A stretch of 64,000 nt of DNA from Thecaphora thlaspeos (taxonomy: Eukaryota > Basidiomycota > Ustilaginomycetes > Urocystidales > Glomosporiaceae), in assembly GCA_900291925.1 (NCBI GenBank), contig UWYS01000013.1:372001-436000 (forward strand), in the 5' to 3' direction. The position numbers were made by a program, and so were the translations under genes. The notes beneath the pieces were generated by a model. That model was given only the letters and a program-made list of their open reading frames with translations. It was not told where the DNA came from and did not search any database. Of this stretch, positions 40,173 to 51,847 are shown in pieces; the stretch's first letter is position 1, and every line of letters begins with the position of its first letter.

Positions 40173-43085
40173 ATGGTCCTTCGGTGCTATTCGCACCGCA
40201 ATCTGCTGCCTTCGCCCAAGCGTCTCCCACACACAACTTCGCGGACTGCTGTGACCTCAGCCGTCATACACAGTGATCGTATCTCAAGTGATCAACAAGA
40301 TGTGCTCTCCGGGTCGACCTCGGCTACGATTCCGCCGTCTACAGCGCCACAAGCACCATCAGCAGCTGCTCGAACGCAAGGGCGGCCCGTCACCTCCTCC
40401 TCCAAGCAGCACCAGCGTCAGCATGAGCCTTGGTCCTTTTTCTCTCCACGGACAACCGGCTTGACGGCGCAGAGGGAGACAGCGGCGGCGCGGCAGAAGC
40501 ACCCCCTCGTCAAGAGACTGCTATCTGAGCTCTACAGCACGCAGCGCCTTCCGGCTGCCAATCGCGTATGGCGGGCGTATAGCGCTGTGCGGGAGGCCAG
40601 TGTCGCCCAGCACGGCTCGAGTGAGCCGGCCTCGTTGCTCAACCAGCTGGAGCCCGTCCACCACCAGCTGGTGCTGCGTGCCATTGATCCAGATGTTGCC
40701 AAGACCCGGAAGCTGCAGAGGTTGACGGGCAAGCGTCGTAGCATAGAGGCAGCTTCACTTCCGTCGTCTTCGTCCTCCGCCACAGATGGCGCCTCGATCG
40801 CCTTTCTGGAGAGCTTCACCCGCAAGATGCTGGCGCAAACGACGGCCAAGATGGCCTCGGCGAGCCTGTTCACCCGCGAGTACCCTGTCAAGGAGTACGC
40901 GCAGAGGGTCAATGTCATCTTCAGGGAGATGCGCCGCGCGTCCCACGACCACGCTGCTGCTGCTGCTGCGGCGGCTGGCTCGACGACGGAGACGATCATG
41001 AACGCAGAACCACTGCCAAACCTCTCGGACTACAACCACGTGCTCTCCAGGCTGGCGCCGGGCGGCCACATCGGTATCATGGCCAGCCTCTGGAACGAGC
41101 TCACCGGCCTCTCCACCAAGGCGCAGGCCGAGGCACCAGCAAAGGGCCTTACGCCCAACAAGGCGACCTACAAAGAGCTGATGATCGGCCTCATCAAGCA
41201 CGCCGCCGACCAGATCGAGAGGGTGCAGAAGTCCGAGGCGTCGGCGACGGTCAAGCTGATGGACAAAAGGGACGTGCAGAGGTCGGCGAGAGCGGCCGCG
41301 GGTGGCATGGCCAAGTACGGCCAGGTACTGGCACCTTCGGCACGGGGAGCGACCATCTTGGCGGCCATGCGGACGATGGCGCTGCTCAGGGACATGCGCG
41401 ATCACAACGTCCAACCGAATCAGCTGACGCGCGACCTGGTGGCCCGGACGCTCCGCCTCGCCGGACACCTCGACGGACTCGACCTGCTAATGAAGCAGGC
41501 CTACGGCATCGACCTTTCCGCCCCCGGATCGACGGTGCTCTCTGGCAGCCCTCGCGATGGCCCTAGGCCCAACGTTCACACCCTCAACACCATCCTGATG
41601 GCGCTCGGCGAGCAGGCCACGGTGCCTGAGATGATCGCCGCCTACGAAACTCTGTTCCGGCCGACGCCGACGCCCGCGGACGGCGTCGACATTGGCACAG
41701 GCGGCCAAGGCGACCAAGGCGGACTCTTTGCGACGGACTGGAAAGGCCTGCTCCGCAGCGTACGTGAGCGCAAGCTCGAGCAGGGCGCGGAACAGGGACC
41801 TGAGCCGTCTGGCTCTTCCTCCCCCGTCGTCGCTGTTGCGGCTGCCGAGCAGACGAGCGCCGGTCTGTCTGTTCAGCCAAACACAAAGACGTTTGAGGTG
41901 ATGCTCCAGCACTGCTGCTCCGAGGTGGATCCGCTGCGATCGCCCGTCGCGTGGCCGCAATCGGCGCAGGAGGCGGGGCGCACGGTCATCGACATGGCCA
42001 AGGAGGCTACGGAGGCCACGGTCGCTCAGTTCCGCTCCGGCGGATCGCGAGCCGTCGAGATGACCAAGAGGAGTCAGGGCGACTACATCATCTTTGCCCG
42101 CTATCTGCTCGAAGAGGCGCTCGAGATGACGCAGCGCAGCGTTCAGGAGAGGGCCCAGCAGCTCGGCATCACCATTCACGAGAAGCCGGAGACAGCAGAG
42201 GCATCGCCCGTGGACTCTGCCACGGGGCAGGGTTCGGGGCTCGGTCTGATCCCGGAAACAGCATTGAACAGCGTCACGGCCGGGCCGCCAGTGGCCAAAG
42301 CAGGGTCGACGGCCGATGCAGAGGCGGACGTCAAGCACGCGCACTATGCTCCGACGGTCTCGGCCGGCCGCGCGCTCGAGCCGGACTTCCTGCCCGTGCT
42401 CAACCCCACATCGTTCTCGCTCAGCGATGGGGTCATTGCGCCGTTCGTGTCGCTGGCATCTCAGAGGAAGATGGTGCCGCAGCTGCGATGGGTGCGCGAG
42501 ATCGTCTCGCTGGCGCTGACGGCCAAGCTGGCGGACTGCAAGGTCCTCGATGCGGCCTGGGCCGTATGGCGCGCGCGGCTAATCGCTACCAAGCGAAGGG
42601 CCGAAGCGGAGGCAGCGGGGGACGCTACAAACTGCGAAGCCAATGACGAGGTCGCGACGCTGCCTCTCAACGACAAGGCGCTGAATGAGGTGCACATGTT
42701 TCTCAATCAGCTTCGGGAACAGCACAAGCGCAAGCTGAGGCAGGTGGACGCGCTTGAGAGCATGCTGTATGAGAGGCTCGATGAGAGGATCCGAGCGCTC
42801 GCAGTGAGCCGAAAGGAGCATCAGAAGAGACGTAGGCATCGTCACTTCGAGGTGGTGCGGGCCGAAGAGGAGCGGAGGCAAGCGGAAGCCGAGCTGGCGG
42901 CGCTGAAGAAGGCCAACGCTGCGGCGGCCAGGAGGAAACGGGAGCTGCGCGCGGAAGAGGAGGCAGCAGCGGAAGCCGCCAGGATTGTCGCTGCCGTAGA
43001 TGAGACCGGCGAAGGCGCAGCAGACGGGAGCAGCAGCAGAGCGGCTCAGCAGGGTCGCGAACCGGCTCGACCCTCTACGGCGTAG
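40173..43085 (+). CDS. Mitochondrial PPR-like protein
   Basis: A single exon of 970 residues. The N-terminus is rich in Arg, Ser and Leu with almost no acidic residues (MVLRCYSHRNLLPSPKRLP), as in a mitochondrial presequence. Helical-pair repeats follow, with the PPR pattern of a Pro-Asn-x-x-(T/L) turn and helix: PNLSDYNHVLSRL, TPNKATYKELMIGLIK, QPNQLTRDLVARTLRLAG, RPNVHTLNTILMALGEQ and QPNTKTFEVMLQHC, at roughly residues 283-590. The C-terminal 110 residues are a charged, Ala/Glu/Arg-rich coiled coil. Fungal PPR proteins bind mitochondrial mRNAs for stability or translation; the target here cannot be told. The ATG at 40173 is the first in frame and has a good ACCATGG context. Confidence 0.78.
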   Translation: MVLRCYSHRNLLPSPKRLPHTTSRTAVTSAVIHSDRISSDQQDVLSGSTSATIPPSTAPQAPSAAARTQGRPVTSSSKQHQRQHEPWSFFSPRTTGLTAQRETAAARQKHPLVKRLLSELYSTQRLPAANRVWRAYSAVREASVAQHGSSEPASLLNQLEPVHHQLVLRAIDPDVAKTRKLQRLTGKRRSIEAASLPSSSSSATDGASIAFLESFTRKMLAQTTAKMASASLFTREYPVKEYAQRVNVIFREMRRASHDHAAAAAAAAGSTTETIMNAEPLPNLSDYNHVLSRLAPGGHIGIMASLWNELTGLSTKAQAEAPAKGLTPNKATYKELMIGLIKHAADQIERVQKSEASATVKLMDKRDVQRSARAAAGGMAKYGQVLAPSARGATILAAMRTMALLRDMRDHNVQPNQLTRDLVARTLRLAGHLDGLDLLMKQAYGIDLSAPGSTVLSGSPRDGPRPNVHTLNTILMALGEQATVPEMIAAYETLFRPTPTPADGVDIGTGGQGDQGGLFATDWKGLLRSVRERKLEQGAEQGPEPSGSSSPVVAVAAAEQTSAGLSVQPNTKTFEVMLQHCCSEVDPLRSPVAWPQSAQEAGRTVIDMAKEATEATVAQFRSGGSRAVEMTKRSQGDYIIFARYLLEEALEMTQRSVQERAQQLGITIHEKPETAEASPVDSATGQGSGLGLIPETALNSVTAGPPVAKAGSTADAEADVKHAHYAPTVSAGRALEPDFLPVLNPTSFSLSDGVIAPFVSLASQRKMVPQLRWVREIVSLALTAKLADCKVLDAAWAVWRARLIATKRRAEAEAAGDATNCEANDEVATLPLNDKALNEVHMFLNQLREQHKRKLRQVDALESMLYERLDERIRALAVSRKEHQKRRRHRHFEVVRAEEERRQAEAELAALKKANAAAARRKRELRAEEEAAAEAARIVAAVDETGEGAADGSSSRAAQQGREPARPSTA

Positions 43086-43789
43086 GCCTTGCCAGGTGTC
43101 CTTGGATAGAGTGAATTCATCTTCTCAGAACGAGCTCTGCTCCACCACCAAAAATCCCCGCTGTCAGTCTCTCGGACGGCAACGTGCTTTAGTTGGTTGG
43201 GTCTGCTCTGGTTGACTAGCTCATTCGACGGTCTGTTGTGTGGGAGAGCCGCTGTCATGGTGAGCCGTCGCGTCGGCCGCTCCGTCTGGTACCAGCAGAG
43301 TCGCACATAACGTAAACCGCCAGCGGACGGCCCATCGGTCGTGCGATCGGGAAGACGCAGCGGTGTGTCTTCTGGTGCCTGCGCCTCGGCCCTCGGACAG
43401 AGCTCGACGCAGCGGCCATGCCAAGGAGGAGCACACGCCCAGATCCAAATTTCCCGCCTGGCCCGGCCTAGCTTCCTCCCCCCACCACCGTCTCCTCGAC
43501 TCCCACTACATCAGACCACTGCGGCCCGTTACTTCCACGCTACTCCTTCCAACCACTACTCTACCGCGTTCAACGCCGCCCCCAGAAACGGGCGAACCGC
43601 AACTTCCTGCGCCCCACCCCGCCAAGCGACTGGACTGCAGCCCGCCGACCAGCCGACCCACCGACCTGCCTCTGCACAGTCCCTAGCCTGACCACCAAGA
43701 CCCCTGCCGCGGCCATCACCATAACCCTGCCCGTGTGCGCTTCTCTCCCTCTTGCGTAGGACCGCATCTCCCTACCACTGCGACACAGC
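43086..43789. other. Intergenic region, PPR gene to golgin gene
   Basis: 704 bp. The second half is CCACC/CCGACC-rich leader. No gene seen. Confidence 0.5.
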
Positions 43790-46700
43790 ATGGCGGACGC
43801 AGACGCCGCCGACAGGGCCGCCAAGGCCGCACGAGCCAGGAAGCAGCTCAAGAAGCACCAAGCACAGAAGGCTGCTGCCGCCGCTGCTGCGGCAACGGGA
43901 GGGTCCGCAGACGCCGACGGTGTCTCACCCTCCGCGACGCCAGACGCCGCCGAACCATCAGCCGAAGACGGAAGCACAGACATTGCCACCTCGAATGGCA
44001 ATGGCAAAGTCGAGCAGGACGCCGCACCATCACCAGCGCCAGCCTCGACGTCGTCGTCCGAGTCAAACGTTATAAACGGATCGACTGGCATAGCCGCGGC
44101 TGCAGAGCTCGAGAGCCTGCGCTCCGATCTCGAGGCGCTGCAGAGCGAACACGAGACGGAAAAGCAGACCTCGACCCGGCTCCAGAGACAGAAGGAAGAA
44201 ATGGAGAAGGAGCTGGAGAAGCTCAGAGTAGACGCGAAAAAGTCGGGCGACATGGAAAAGGAGCTCCAGGCAAAGGCGGACACGCTCGCTGTTCTGGAGA
44301 AGGAGGCTGAGGCTCAGATGACGCACATCGCCGAGTTCAACGGCAAGGTGGAAGCAGCGGCAAAGGAGGCTCAAGAACTCGCGAAGCTCAAGTCCAGCAA
44401 GGACAACCTGGACAAGCGGGTGACCGAGCTCGAGAAGAGCAACAAGAACCTCGACGCGAAGGTTGCCGCGAGCGACAAGGCGATCAAGAAAGCTGAGGAG
44501 GAAAAGTCGTGCTTGGTGAGTCTACTCACGACTGACATGCGTACCGCTGCGTCGCCCAAAGATCATTGCCAATCCAATGCTCATACCAAGTTGCCCCGCG
44601 TCTCCACCGCCGAGACAGGAACGAAGCCTGGAGATCGCAAAGCAGCAGGCCGACGAGCTCAAAGAGACACTGTCCACCCGCGAGCAGGAGCAGGCAGAGC
44701 TCGAGGAGAAGCTGGCGGATCCCACGCAGGCAAACGAGATCGAGTCGCTGCAGATGCAGCTTTCTAGGGCGGAAGAGAGGACTGCAAGCCTCGAGGCCGA
44801 GCTGCAACGACGCGGGCAGACGCTCTCCACCGCCAACGCCGAGAGGGAGAGGCTATCAAAGGAGCTCGAGAGCCTCAAGTCGGACAAGGCTCGAAGCGAG
44901 GAAGAGGCTGCCAAGGTCGACAAGGACCTCCAGACGGCCACTAAAGCGCGGCAAGGACTGGAGAAAGAACTCGAGGCCGAGCGCAAAAAGGTCAAGGACG
45001 CCACAGCGGAGAGGGACACGCACAAGTCTGCGGCAGAGGACAAAGCCCGGGAGCTGGAGAAGGCGTCGTCGGAGGCCGCAAAACACCTGACCGCCCTCGA
45101 AGCCGTCAAGGCGGACACGAGCTCGGCGCACAAGCGGGCCACTGGCGCCGAGAAGCGGGCCGACGGCCTGCAGACTGAGAACGAACGCCTCGTCAGCACG
45201 CTCAACGACGTCAACGCCAAGGTCGGCTCGCTCACGCAAGAGAAGGCCACGCTGCAGGACGACAAGAGTGGCCTCGAGAGCAGGCTCAAGAAAGTCGAGG
45301 CCGATGCCAAGACCGCCATCTTGAAGCTGGAAGCCCAGGTCAAGGAGCTCGAGAAGACGTCGCAGTCGAGTAAGACTCAGGCAGACTCGGAGATCAAGAA
45401 GCTCGAGAGCGCGCGCGATGCCGCTGTCAAGAAGATCGAGGATCTCGAGGCCAAGCTAAAGGCAGCCGACGTCAAAACTGGCGCGCTTGAGGGGGAACTC
45501 AAGGAGCAGAAGTCCCGACTGGACGACCTTGCCGCTGCCCGCAAGACGCAAGGCTCGGACCTCGAAGCTTCTAAGAACGAGAGTGCCAAGCGACAGGCGA
45601 CCATCGACGACCTTGAGAAGAAGCTCAAGGCAGCACAGGACGAGCACAAGGCTTCGCAGGGAAAGTTCGCCGACTTCGAGGAGAAGCTCAGCGCCGCCCT
45701 CTCGGACCACGACTCGACGAAGGCGAAGCACGAGCAGCTGTCAGCCGAACTGACTAAGCTTCAGGGCGACCACGCATTGGTCACCAAGAAGGCCTCGGAG
45801 GCCAACAAGGACCTCGGGGGGGTCAAGTCAGACAACGCTGCCTCAAACAAGGAGATTGAGACGCTCAAGAGCCAGTTCAAGACCGCCCACCAGAGCAAGG
45901 ACACGACCGCCAAGGAGCTCGATAAGGTCAAGGCGGGCCTGGCCAAGGCCGACACGCAGAGCAAGGCGCTCGAAGCAGAGATCAAGAAGCTTCAGGGCGA
46001 AAAACGCAACATCGCGTCTTCCCTCTCAGATGCCGAGAAGAAGGCCGGGGAACTCACTTCTCAGCTCGAGGTCCTACAGAAGGAGACAGTTGATTCGAAG
46101 GCCAACCTCAAGAAGCTCGAAGACGTCGCGGCTGCTGCCAAGAAGACGCAGGCCGACCTTGAAGCGCAGGTGGAAACGCTCAAGAAGGATGTCGGCGCTG
46201 AACAGAAGGAAAAGGCAAACATCGAAGAAGAGAAGGCTAAGCTCTCCGCCGAGCTGGAGGCGACCAAGAAGGAGCTCGATGGACAGGGCGTAGCCAAGAG
46301 CAAGCTCGAGGTTGAGCACAGCAAGGTCACTGAGAAGCTCAAGGCCCTCAGCGAATACGTTGAAGCCAGCAAAAAGGAGGCCGCCAAGTCTGCGGACGAG
46401 ACCAAGAAGCTCGCCGAGCAGCTCGAGGCGGCACGCAAGCAGCACAAGGAAGCCGACGAGCAGAAGACCGTCTTGCTCGTCACAGTGGCCAAGCTAGAGA
46501 AGGATCTCGCTAAGTCGCAGAAGGACTCCGCGACGCTTCGATCAGATCTCGACCGCGTTACCAAGGAGCACCAGGACGCATCGAAGCAGGTCGAGAAGCA
46601 CAAAAAGGAGATGGAGACCGACAGCCGCGACCTCTCCGCCGCCAAGGAGCGCTGTTCGAAGCTCGAGAAGGAGCTCGATGCCGCCAGGAAGAAGGGCGAA

Positions 46701-48653
46701 ACGTCGGACAAGGAAGCCAAGAAGCTCACGGATCAGCTCACCACCGCCGAGAAGAAGCAGAAGGACGCGCAGACGGAGGTCAAGGCGCTCCAGGACCAGG
46801 CCGGCTCCAGCGACAAAGGCCTGAAGGCGAAGCAGGAGGAGGTGAACAAGCTGCGCCAAGATCTCGAGCAGCGGGACGACGAGGTCAAGGCGAAAGGCGA
46901 AGAGATCGTATCGCTCACCTCGCGTATCGATGCGAGCGCCAAAGAGCTCGCCACGAGCAGATCCGGGCACAAAGAGAAGGGAGACGCCCTCAAGAAGCAC
47001 GCAGACGAGCTGAAGCAGCTAAAGGAGCAGGCGATCGCGTCGCAAAATGAAGCCAGGTCCAAGCAGGACGAGATTCAGAAGCTGCAGAAGCAGGCGCAGT
47101 CGAACAAGGAGCTGATCAAGTCCAAGGACGAGGAGCTCAGCAAGCTAGAGGAGCAGACGGAGTCTACCCAGAAGGACGTCAGGGCGAAAGACGAGGAGGT
47201 CGTTAAGCTCCGAAAGCAGGCGGAGGACGGCGACAAGGCGCTCAAGGCGAAGGACCAGGAGCTCGGCAAGCTCAAGGAGCAGGCCGCCTCTTCCGACAAA
47301 GGCCTCCAGGCCGGCCAGACAGAGCTCGACGCGCTGAAGAAGGAGCGCGACGGCCTCCAGAAGACGCTCGACAAGACCCGCGCCGAGCTCGAGGCGCGCA
47401 TCGCCTCGATCGAGAAGGAGCATGCTTGGTCCAAGGATGAGTTCGCCTCGCTCAACCGATCGATCGAGTCAAGCCAGAAGGACCATGGCAGCTCGCAGTC
47501 GCAGGTGGAGAAGCTCACGTCGGAGCTGAGCGCCGCCAAGAAGAAGCACCTGACGGCCAAAAGCTTTGGCGAAGCGGCCAAGAAGGAGAACGCCGAGCTC
47601 GTCTCGCGGCTCGAGGCGCTAGCCAAGGATCTCGAGGAGCACAAGGCGGCCGGCGCCTCGTCCATCAAAGAACTCTCCACGCTCCGCTCCGAACTGGATT
47701 CGCTGCGCGAGCGTGCCGAGAAGGCCGAAAAGGCAGCCGCCAACGCGCAGGTGGTCGTTGAGAAGGCCGTCGCCAAGGTGGACAACAAGTCGATCTTCGA
47801 CAAGGCGTTTGTTGATGACGTGACGCAGCAGCACGAGTTGGAGCTGTCCAAGGCGCGTTCGCAGATCCGCAAGCTGGAGAGCTCGGTCTTTGAAGAGAGC
47901 GACAAGGCGCACAAGGCGACAAGACGCGCGGTCGAGATTGAGGAAGAGATCCGAACGCTTCGAGGCAACGCCAACGCCGCAGGAGGTGGAGACGGCACGA
48001 GCGGCCTGTCGAGTCTGGCGACACCTAGTCCTGCCCCGCCCTCAATCAGGAGCAGTCTGTCGCCAACTGCAAAGGGCCCAATGGGCGGACGGGCGCACCG
48101 ACGCAGCGCCACGTCGGCACACGTTCCGGGTCTCTCGCCGCTATCGGAACGCGATGCCATGGACTTTTCCTCGCTCGTCCGCACCACCCAGCCCGTTGGG
48201 GCAGGTTCCATGTCGATCCGACCCGTCTCACCAGCCAACGGCAGCAACGGTGGCGGGGCACGACGCGGCATCCGCACCATCACGCCAGAAGAACTGCCTC
48301 TACCGCCAGCGCAACGACATCGTCGACGCGAGTCTCTCCAGATGCTACGCGCCAGGATCGGCGATGACTTTGCCCTTCTCTCTCCGTCATCCGAAGTCTC
48401 GACGGATCCCATGTCGAAAATACCACTATTCTCCATGATCGCATCGCCCGATCACGAAAAGGAACAACCGTCCATTATCGTTCAAGGTGCAGAAGAGAGA
48501 CAGTCGAAGCGCCCTTCCAACGTCGTAGAGCATGCCAATGTCCTCTCGGCCGATTCGGATGTTTACCTCAGATCAGCAACGAGGAGACCGCAATTCGCTA
48601 ACGACTCCATCGTCTATTGCGCTTGTTGCAAGGACGATCTGCTTGTAGTGTAG
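43790..48653 (+). CDS. Golgin-like long coiled-coil protein (GM130/Bug1-like)
   Basis: Two exons, 43790-44515 and 44619-48653, give 1586 residues; the 103-nt intron (GTGAGT...CAG) keeps frame and removes a stretch that would break the coil. The N-terminus is basic (AARARKQLKKHQAQK), like the p115-binding end of GM130-type golgins. From about residue 105 to 1390 nearly everything is heptad-rich coiled coil (Lys/Glu/Ala/Leu). A Ser/Pro/Arg-rich segment follows, and the protein ends CACCKDDLLVV: a hydrophobic C-terminus after a CxxC, as expected for a ligand of a GRASP PDZ domain. By analogy it would tether vesicles at the cis-Golgi. Uso1/p115 is less likely because no armadillo head is present. 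A myosin-like or spindle coiled coil cannot be ruled out, since such sequences resemble each other. Confidence 0.65.
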
Positions 48654-49154
48654 ATCGGTCTAGCTTGTAGTCGCATGATGCGCCGGTCGGAGAAAATAGT
48701 GATAGACAGATGCGATCGCCGTTAGAGTGTAGATGTGCGACGTCGTAGAGAGATCATCCGGTAGCAGCAGGCCATGGGATTTTGTCCACTCACAAGGCAG
48801 GACGGAACGCCTTTCCACATCGCTCCATATCGCGCGACCGCACCGCTGAACTGGCCGGAGAAAGAGGGGCAGCTTTTGCGATATTACAGACTATAGATCT
48901 GAATGGAAAAGGGGCTCACTAAATCGCATACATAGTCGGACAGAAGGTGGGGAAATGAGAACGTTACGGTACGGCGGAAAGTAGCAAGGACTCGTGGTGA
49001 ACGAGACGAGGTATCAAAGAAAGACCCTGGAATAATACAAAATAGATGGAGAGACGTGGACGTGGCCTGTTGGAGGACATCACGTCGGTTTCGTTGCTTG
49101 TTCGGTCGGAACGGGCGTAGGCAAGCTTTCGTCGTGGAGGTCGCCCGACACGGT
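48654..49154. other. Convergent intergenic region, golgin to CYS3-type bZIP
   Basis: 501 bp between two 3' ends. Nothing supported apart from presumed UTRs. Confidence 0.5.
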
Positions 49155-51285
49155 TCATTCCTCGCGGTCTCGCTTCAGAGCGGCACCGTTTGCGTTGGAG
49201 TCGTTCTGCTGGTTGGCAGAAGCGGTACCGACGCCGCGCGGGACGAGGCCGCTATTCCTCTCGGTCTGTTCCTGCGTAGAACGACTTGTGGAGTCGCCGT
49301 TGGCGACAGGAGCTCCCTCGGACGATTCCTCGCGCGAGGGTTCAGGAGCGGCTCGCAGCGGTGGCGGCACAACGGCGTTGCCGGGTCCACGGCTGGGTCC
49401 GGCGGCGGCACCACCAAAAGAGGATGAGGGCGGCGCGCCACCCGCCCTCTGTCCCGGCTGGACAGTGATCAAGCTCTTGAGCCATCCGTTCTCCGTGCGC
49501 AGACGGGCGTTTTCGCTCTCGAGGTCGGCGACACGCTGCTGCAGCTCCTTGGCGGTGTGCTCGAGCGCCGCTTCCCTCTGCTTCTTCTTGATGCGGAATC
49601 GCGCTGCGGTAGATGAAAGTTTTGGGCCGGTAGGGCGGGGACAGAAAAATATAAAGGAGTCAGGGATGGAGCCGTGGCGAGCAGCAGACTGGCCGATTGA
49701 CCTTCATCTAAGTCGGTCATCGGCGATACTCACCACTCGCAGCGGTATTCCTGCGCCTCTTATCCTCCTCGATCGCCTGCCTGTTGGCCTCTGCGTCGGC
49801 CTCCGGGTTGCCGGTGTCTATCAGCTTCAGCGGCGGAATCTCGAACTTGTGATCGTCGTCGTGCTTGGCGCCATCGTCCGAATTGTCGTCCGAGCCCGCG
49901 CCAGCCTTCTTGCCGTTCGAGACGCTGAGCCTCTTCTTCTTCGTAGGGACGAAACTCGATGATTGGCTCTCGCCGAGCTTGTCGAGCTGCGAGCTGGACG
50001 CGGAGCGCAAAATGGCTGCTGACCCGCTCGATGTGGCATTGCTGGCGGCGGGAGCGCCGTTGAAAACTCTGTTTGCAAAAGAACCGGCATCTGTGGCACT
50101 AGTAGCTGGTGCTGCGGCCGGTTCGGGAGCGGGCACTGACGTAGCCGCGGTTGCTGAAGCTATGCTGGGCGCCGCTTGCTGAGGCCATCCAGCTGGAGCG
50201 CCCGAGGCACTGGAGCTGCCGCCCTGTCTGGTGGCCTGCTGGCTGTCCCAGGAACTGGGCGTTTGCGAGGTGTTGGCCTGGTGCATGCCTGGCGGTACGA
50301 AAGCGTTGATGCCGCCGCCGCCGAGGACGTTGCTGCCGGCTAGCGACGCGAGGTGGGCCTGGAGCTGAGGGTTGGTGAACCCGGCAAACTGACCGAGGCT
50401 GGCGAGCGCGAACGGATTGCTGGCCAGCAGATGCTGCAGCGCGAGAGCGGACGTCATGTCGAGCTGGGGGATGCCAGGCATCTGACCGGCGAGGGGCGAC
50501 TGTTGTGGCGCCATGCCGCCAAACTGGCCGAAGCCGGCGAAGCCCGGGAAGAACGGCGGGAACGCGGCCGCGCCGGCATTGGCCTGAGGCGCTTGGTGTC
50601 CCTGGCCCGGAGGCGGGCTCATGTGGCTGTTGGGCATCTGCTGAGTGCGCTGCGTGTGGCTCTGATCGGGTGCGGCGGTCGGTGTGCCGTATCCCGTGGA
50701 TGTAGCCGGCGGCGACTTTGCCTGGGCGGCATGAGCGCCGAAGAAGTTGCGGAGCTGCTGCTGCTGCTGCTGTTGCGGTTGCGGTTGCGGTTGCTGCTGC
50801 GGCGAGAGAGCCTGCTGAGCGTGGCCCTGCGGATGGCTGGCCTCGTCGTGTGGTCCATCGTTCTGATGGTGTTGGTAAGTCTCCCTGGCCTTTCCCCTGG
50901 CGGCATTGCCTCCGCGGGAGCTGGCTGCGGTGTTGCGGGCCATCCTCTCGTGGTTGTCTGCCTCGTTGCGTCGGTTCTCTTCCTCGCGGCGCTGGTTGTT
51001 CTCGGCCTCCTCCTTTTCCTTTTCCTCGTCGCCGATCAAGGCGTGACCGGTAGGGCCATCGAAGCTGAAATTAGCGCTAGTCCAGAGTGCTAGCTGGTCT
51101 GCGAAGTTGGGAGCCTGACCGTGCTCGTCGCCCTGAGCGAGGCCTCCCAAGTCGTCCGAGGCGAACGCTTCGAGGCCTGCGAGCATGTTGCTGGACGTGG
51201 CGCTGTCGTCCCGCTGATCTGCCGGAGGTGATGTAAACTGGTTCAGGCCAAAGAGGAAAGAGTTAGGGTCCTCCTCGTAGGACAT
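49155..51285 (-). CDS. CYS3/MetR-type bZIP transcription factor (sulfur regulation)
   Basis: Two exons, 51285-49734 and 49603-49155, give 666 residues. The bZIP begins near residue 503: DKRRRNTAAS | ARFRIKKKQREAALE, then a zipper LQQRVADLESENARLRTENGWLK. This NTAASARFRIKKKQRE basic region is the hallmark of the Neurospora CYS-3 / Aspergillus MetR / S. pombe Zip1 group, which turns on sulfur assimilation (Zip1 also cadmium response). The 130-nt intron (49604-49733, GTGAGT...CAG) falls exactly in the basic region. Unspliced message would end after GEYRR, giving 522 residues without DNA binding. The N-terminal part is Asn/Gln/Ala-rich with poly-Gln and an acidic Glu-rich stretch, probably activating. 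The orthologue assignment is by the bZIP alone. Confidence 0.86.
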
Positions 51286-51779
51286 CGTAGCCTAGGCCGG
51301 TGGAAGTCGGCGGTCTATCTGGCTGGCTGGCTGCTGGCATGCAGCGACTAGTGGAAGGTGGTGTGTGTGTGTGTGTATGCGTGAGGAGCGTTCGCGAATA
51401 GTGCGAGGCACCGGTCGCAGGCCCAGGAAATGCTGGCACGCCGAGCGGTTGAGACTAGACTGACGAACAGAGGTAGGTCCCAAGTCGACTGTGATGTTAA
51501 AGGGGGAGCGCAAGGCAGTTGGCCAGTCGAGGTCGAGATCGAGATGCGATCCAACAGCAGTGATGCTGCTCGGGTGGGGATGGTGGGAGCAAGGTCAACG
51601 ATAGTGGCGAGCACAAGAGTCGCCGTTTGGTGTCGAGGGGTGATAGCTCGTTGGTCGTAGAGATGAGATAGAGGGCAAGTCCGACAAGACCGCCGTGTGT
51701 GGTGGTGTCAGGCAGGGTGGGTCGGGTGACCTGCGGCAGCTGCGCCTTGTCGGCGGCGGCGGCGGGGCGAGGTGCGGGT

Positions 51780-51847
51780 GCGATGCGATGCGATGCGATG
51801 CTGAGGCTGGGTGGATGTGATAGCGGTGATGGTGGTGGTGGTGGTGG
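51780..51847. repeat. (GATGC)n and (GGT)n microsatellites
   Basis: Four GATGC units near 51780-51800 and five to six GGT units near 51829-51847, in the presumed leader of the CYS3-type gene (minus strand). Confidence 0.75.

Noticed and set aside
47075..48436. 453-codon open frame antisense to the golgin gene
   Set aside because: It is Ser/Leu-rich as expected for the complement of a Lys/Glu/Ala coiled coil with strong third-position GC. No motif, and the sense gene explains the sequence.
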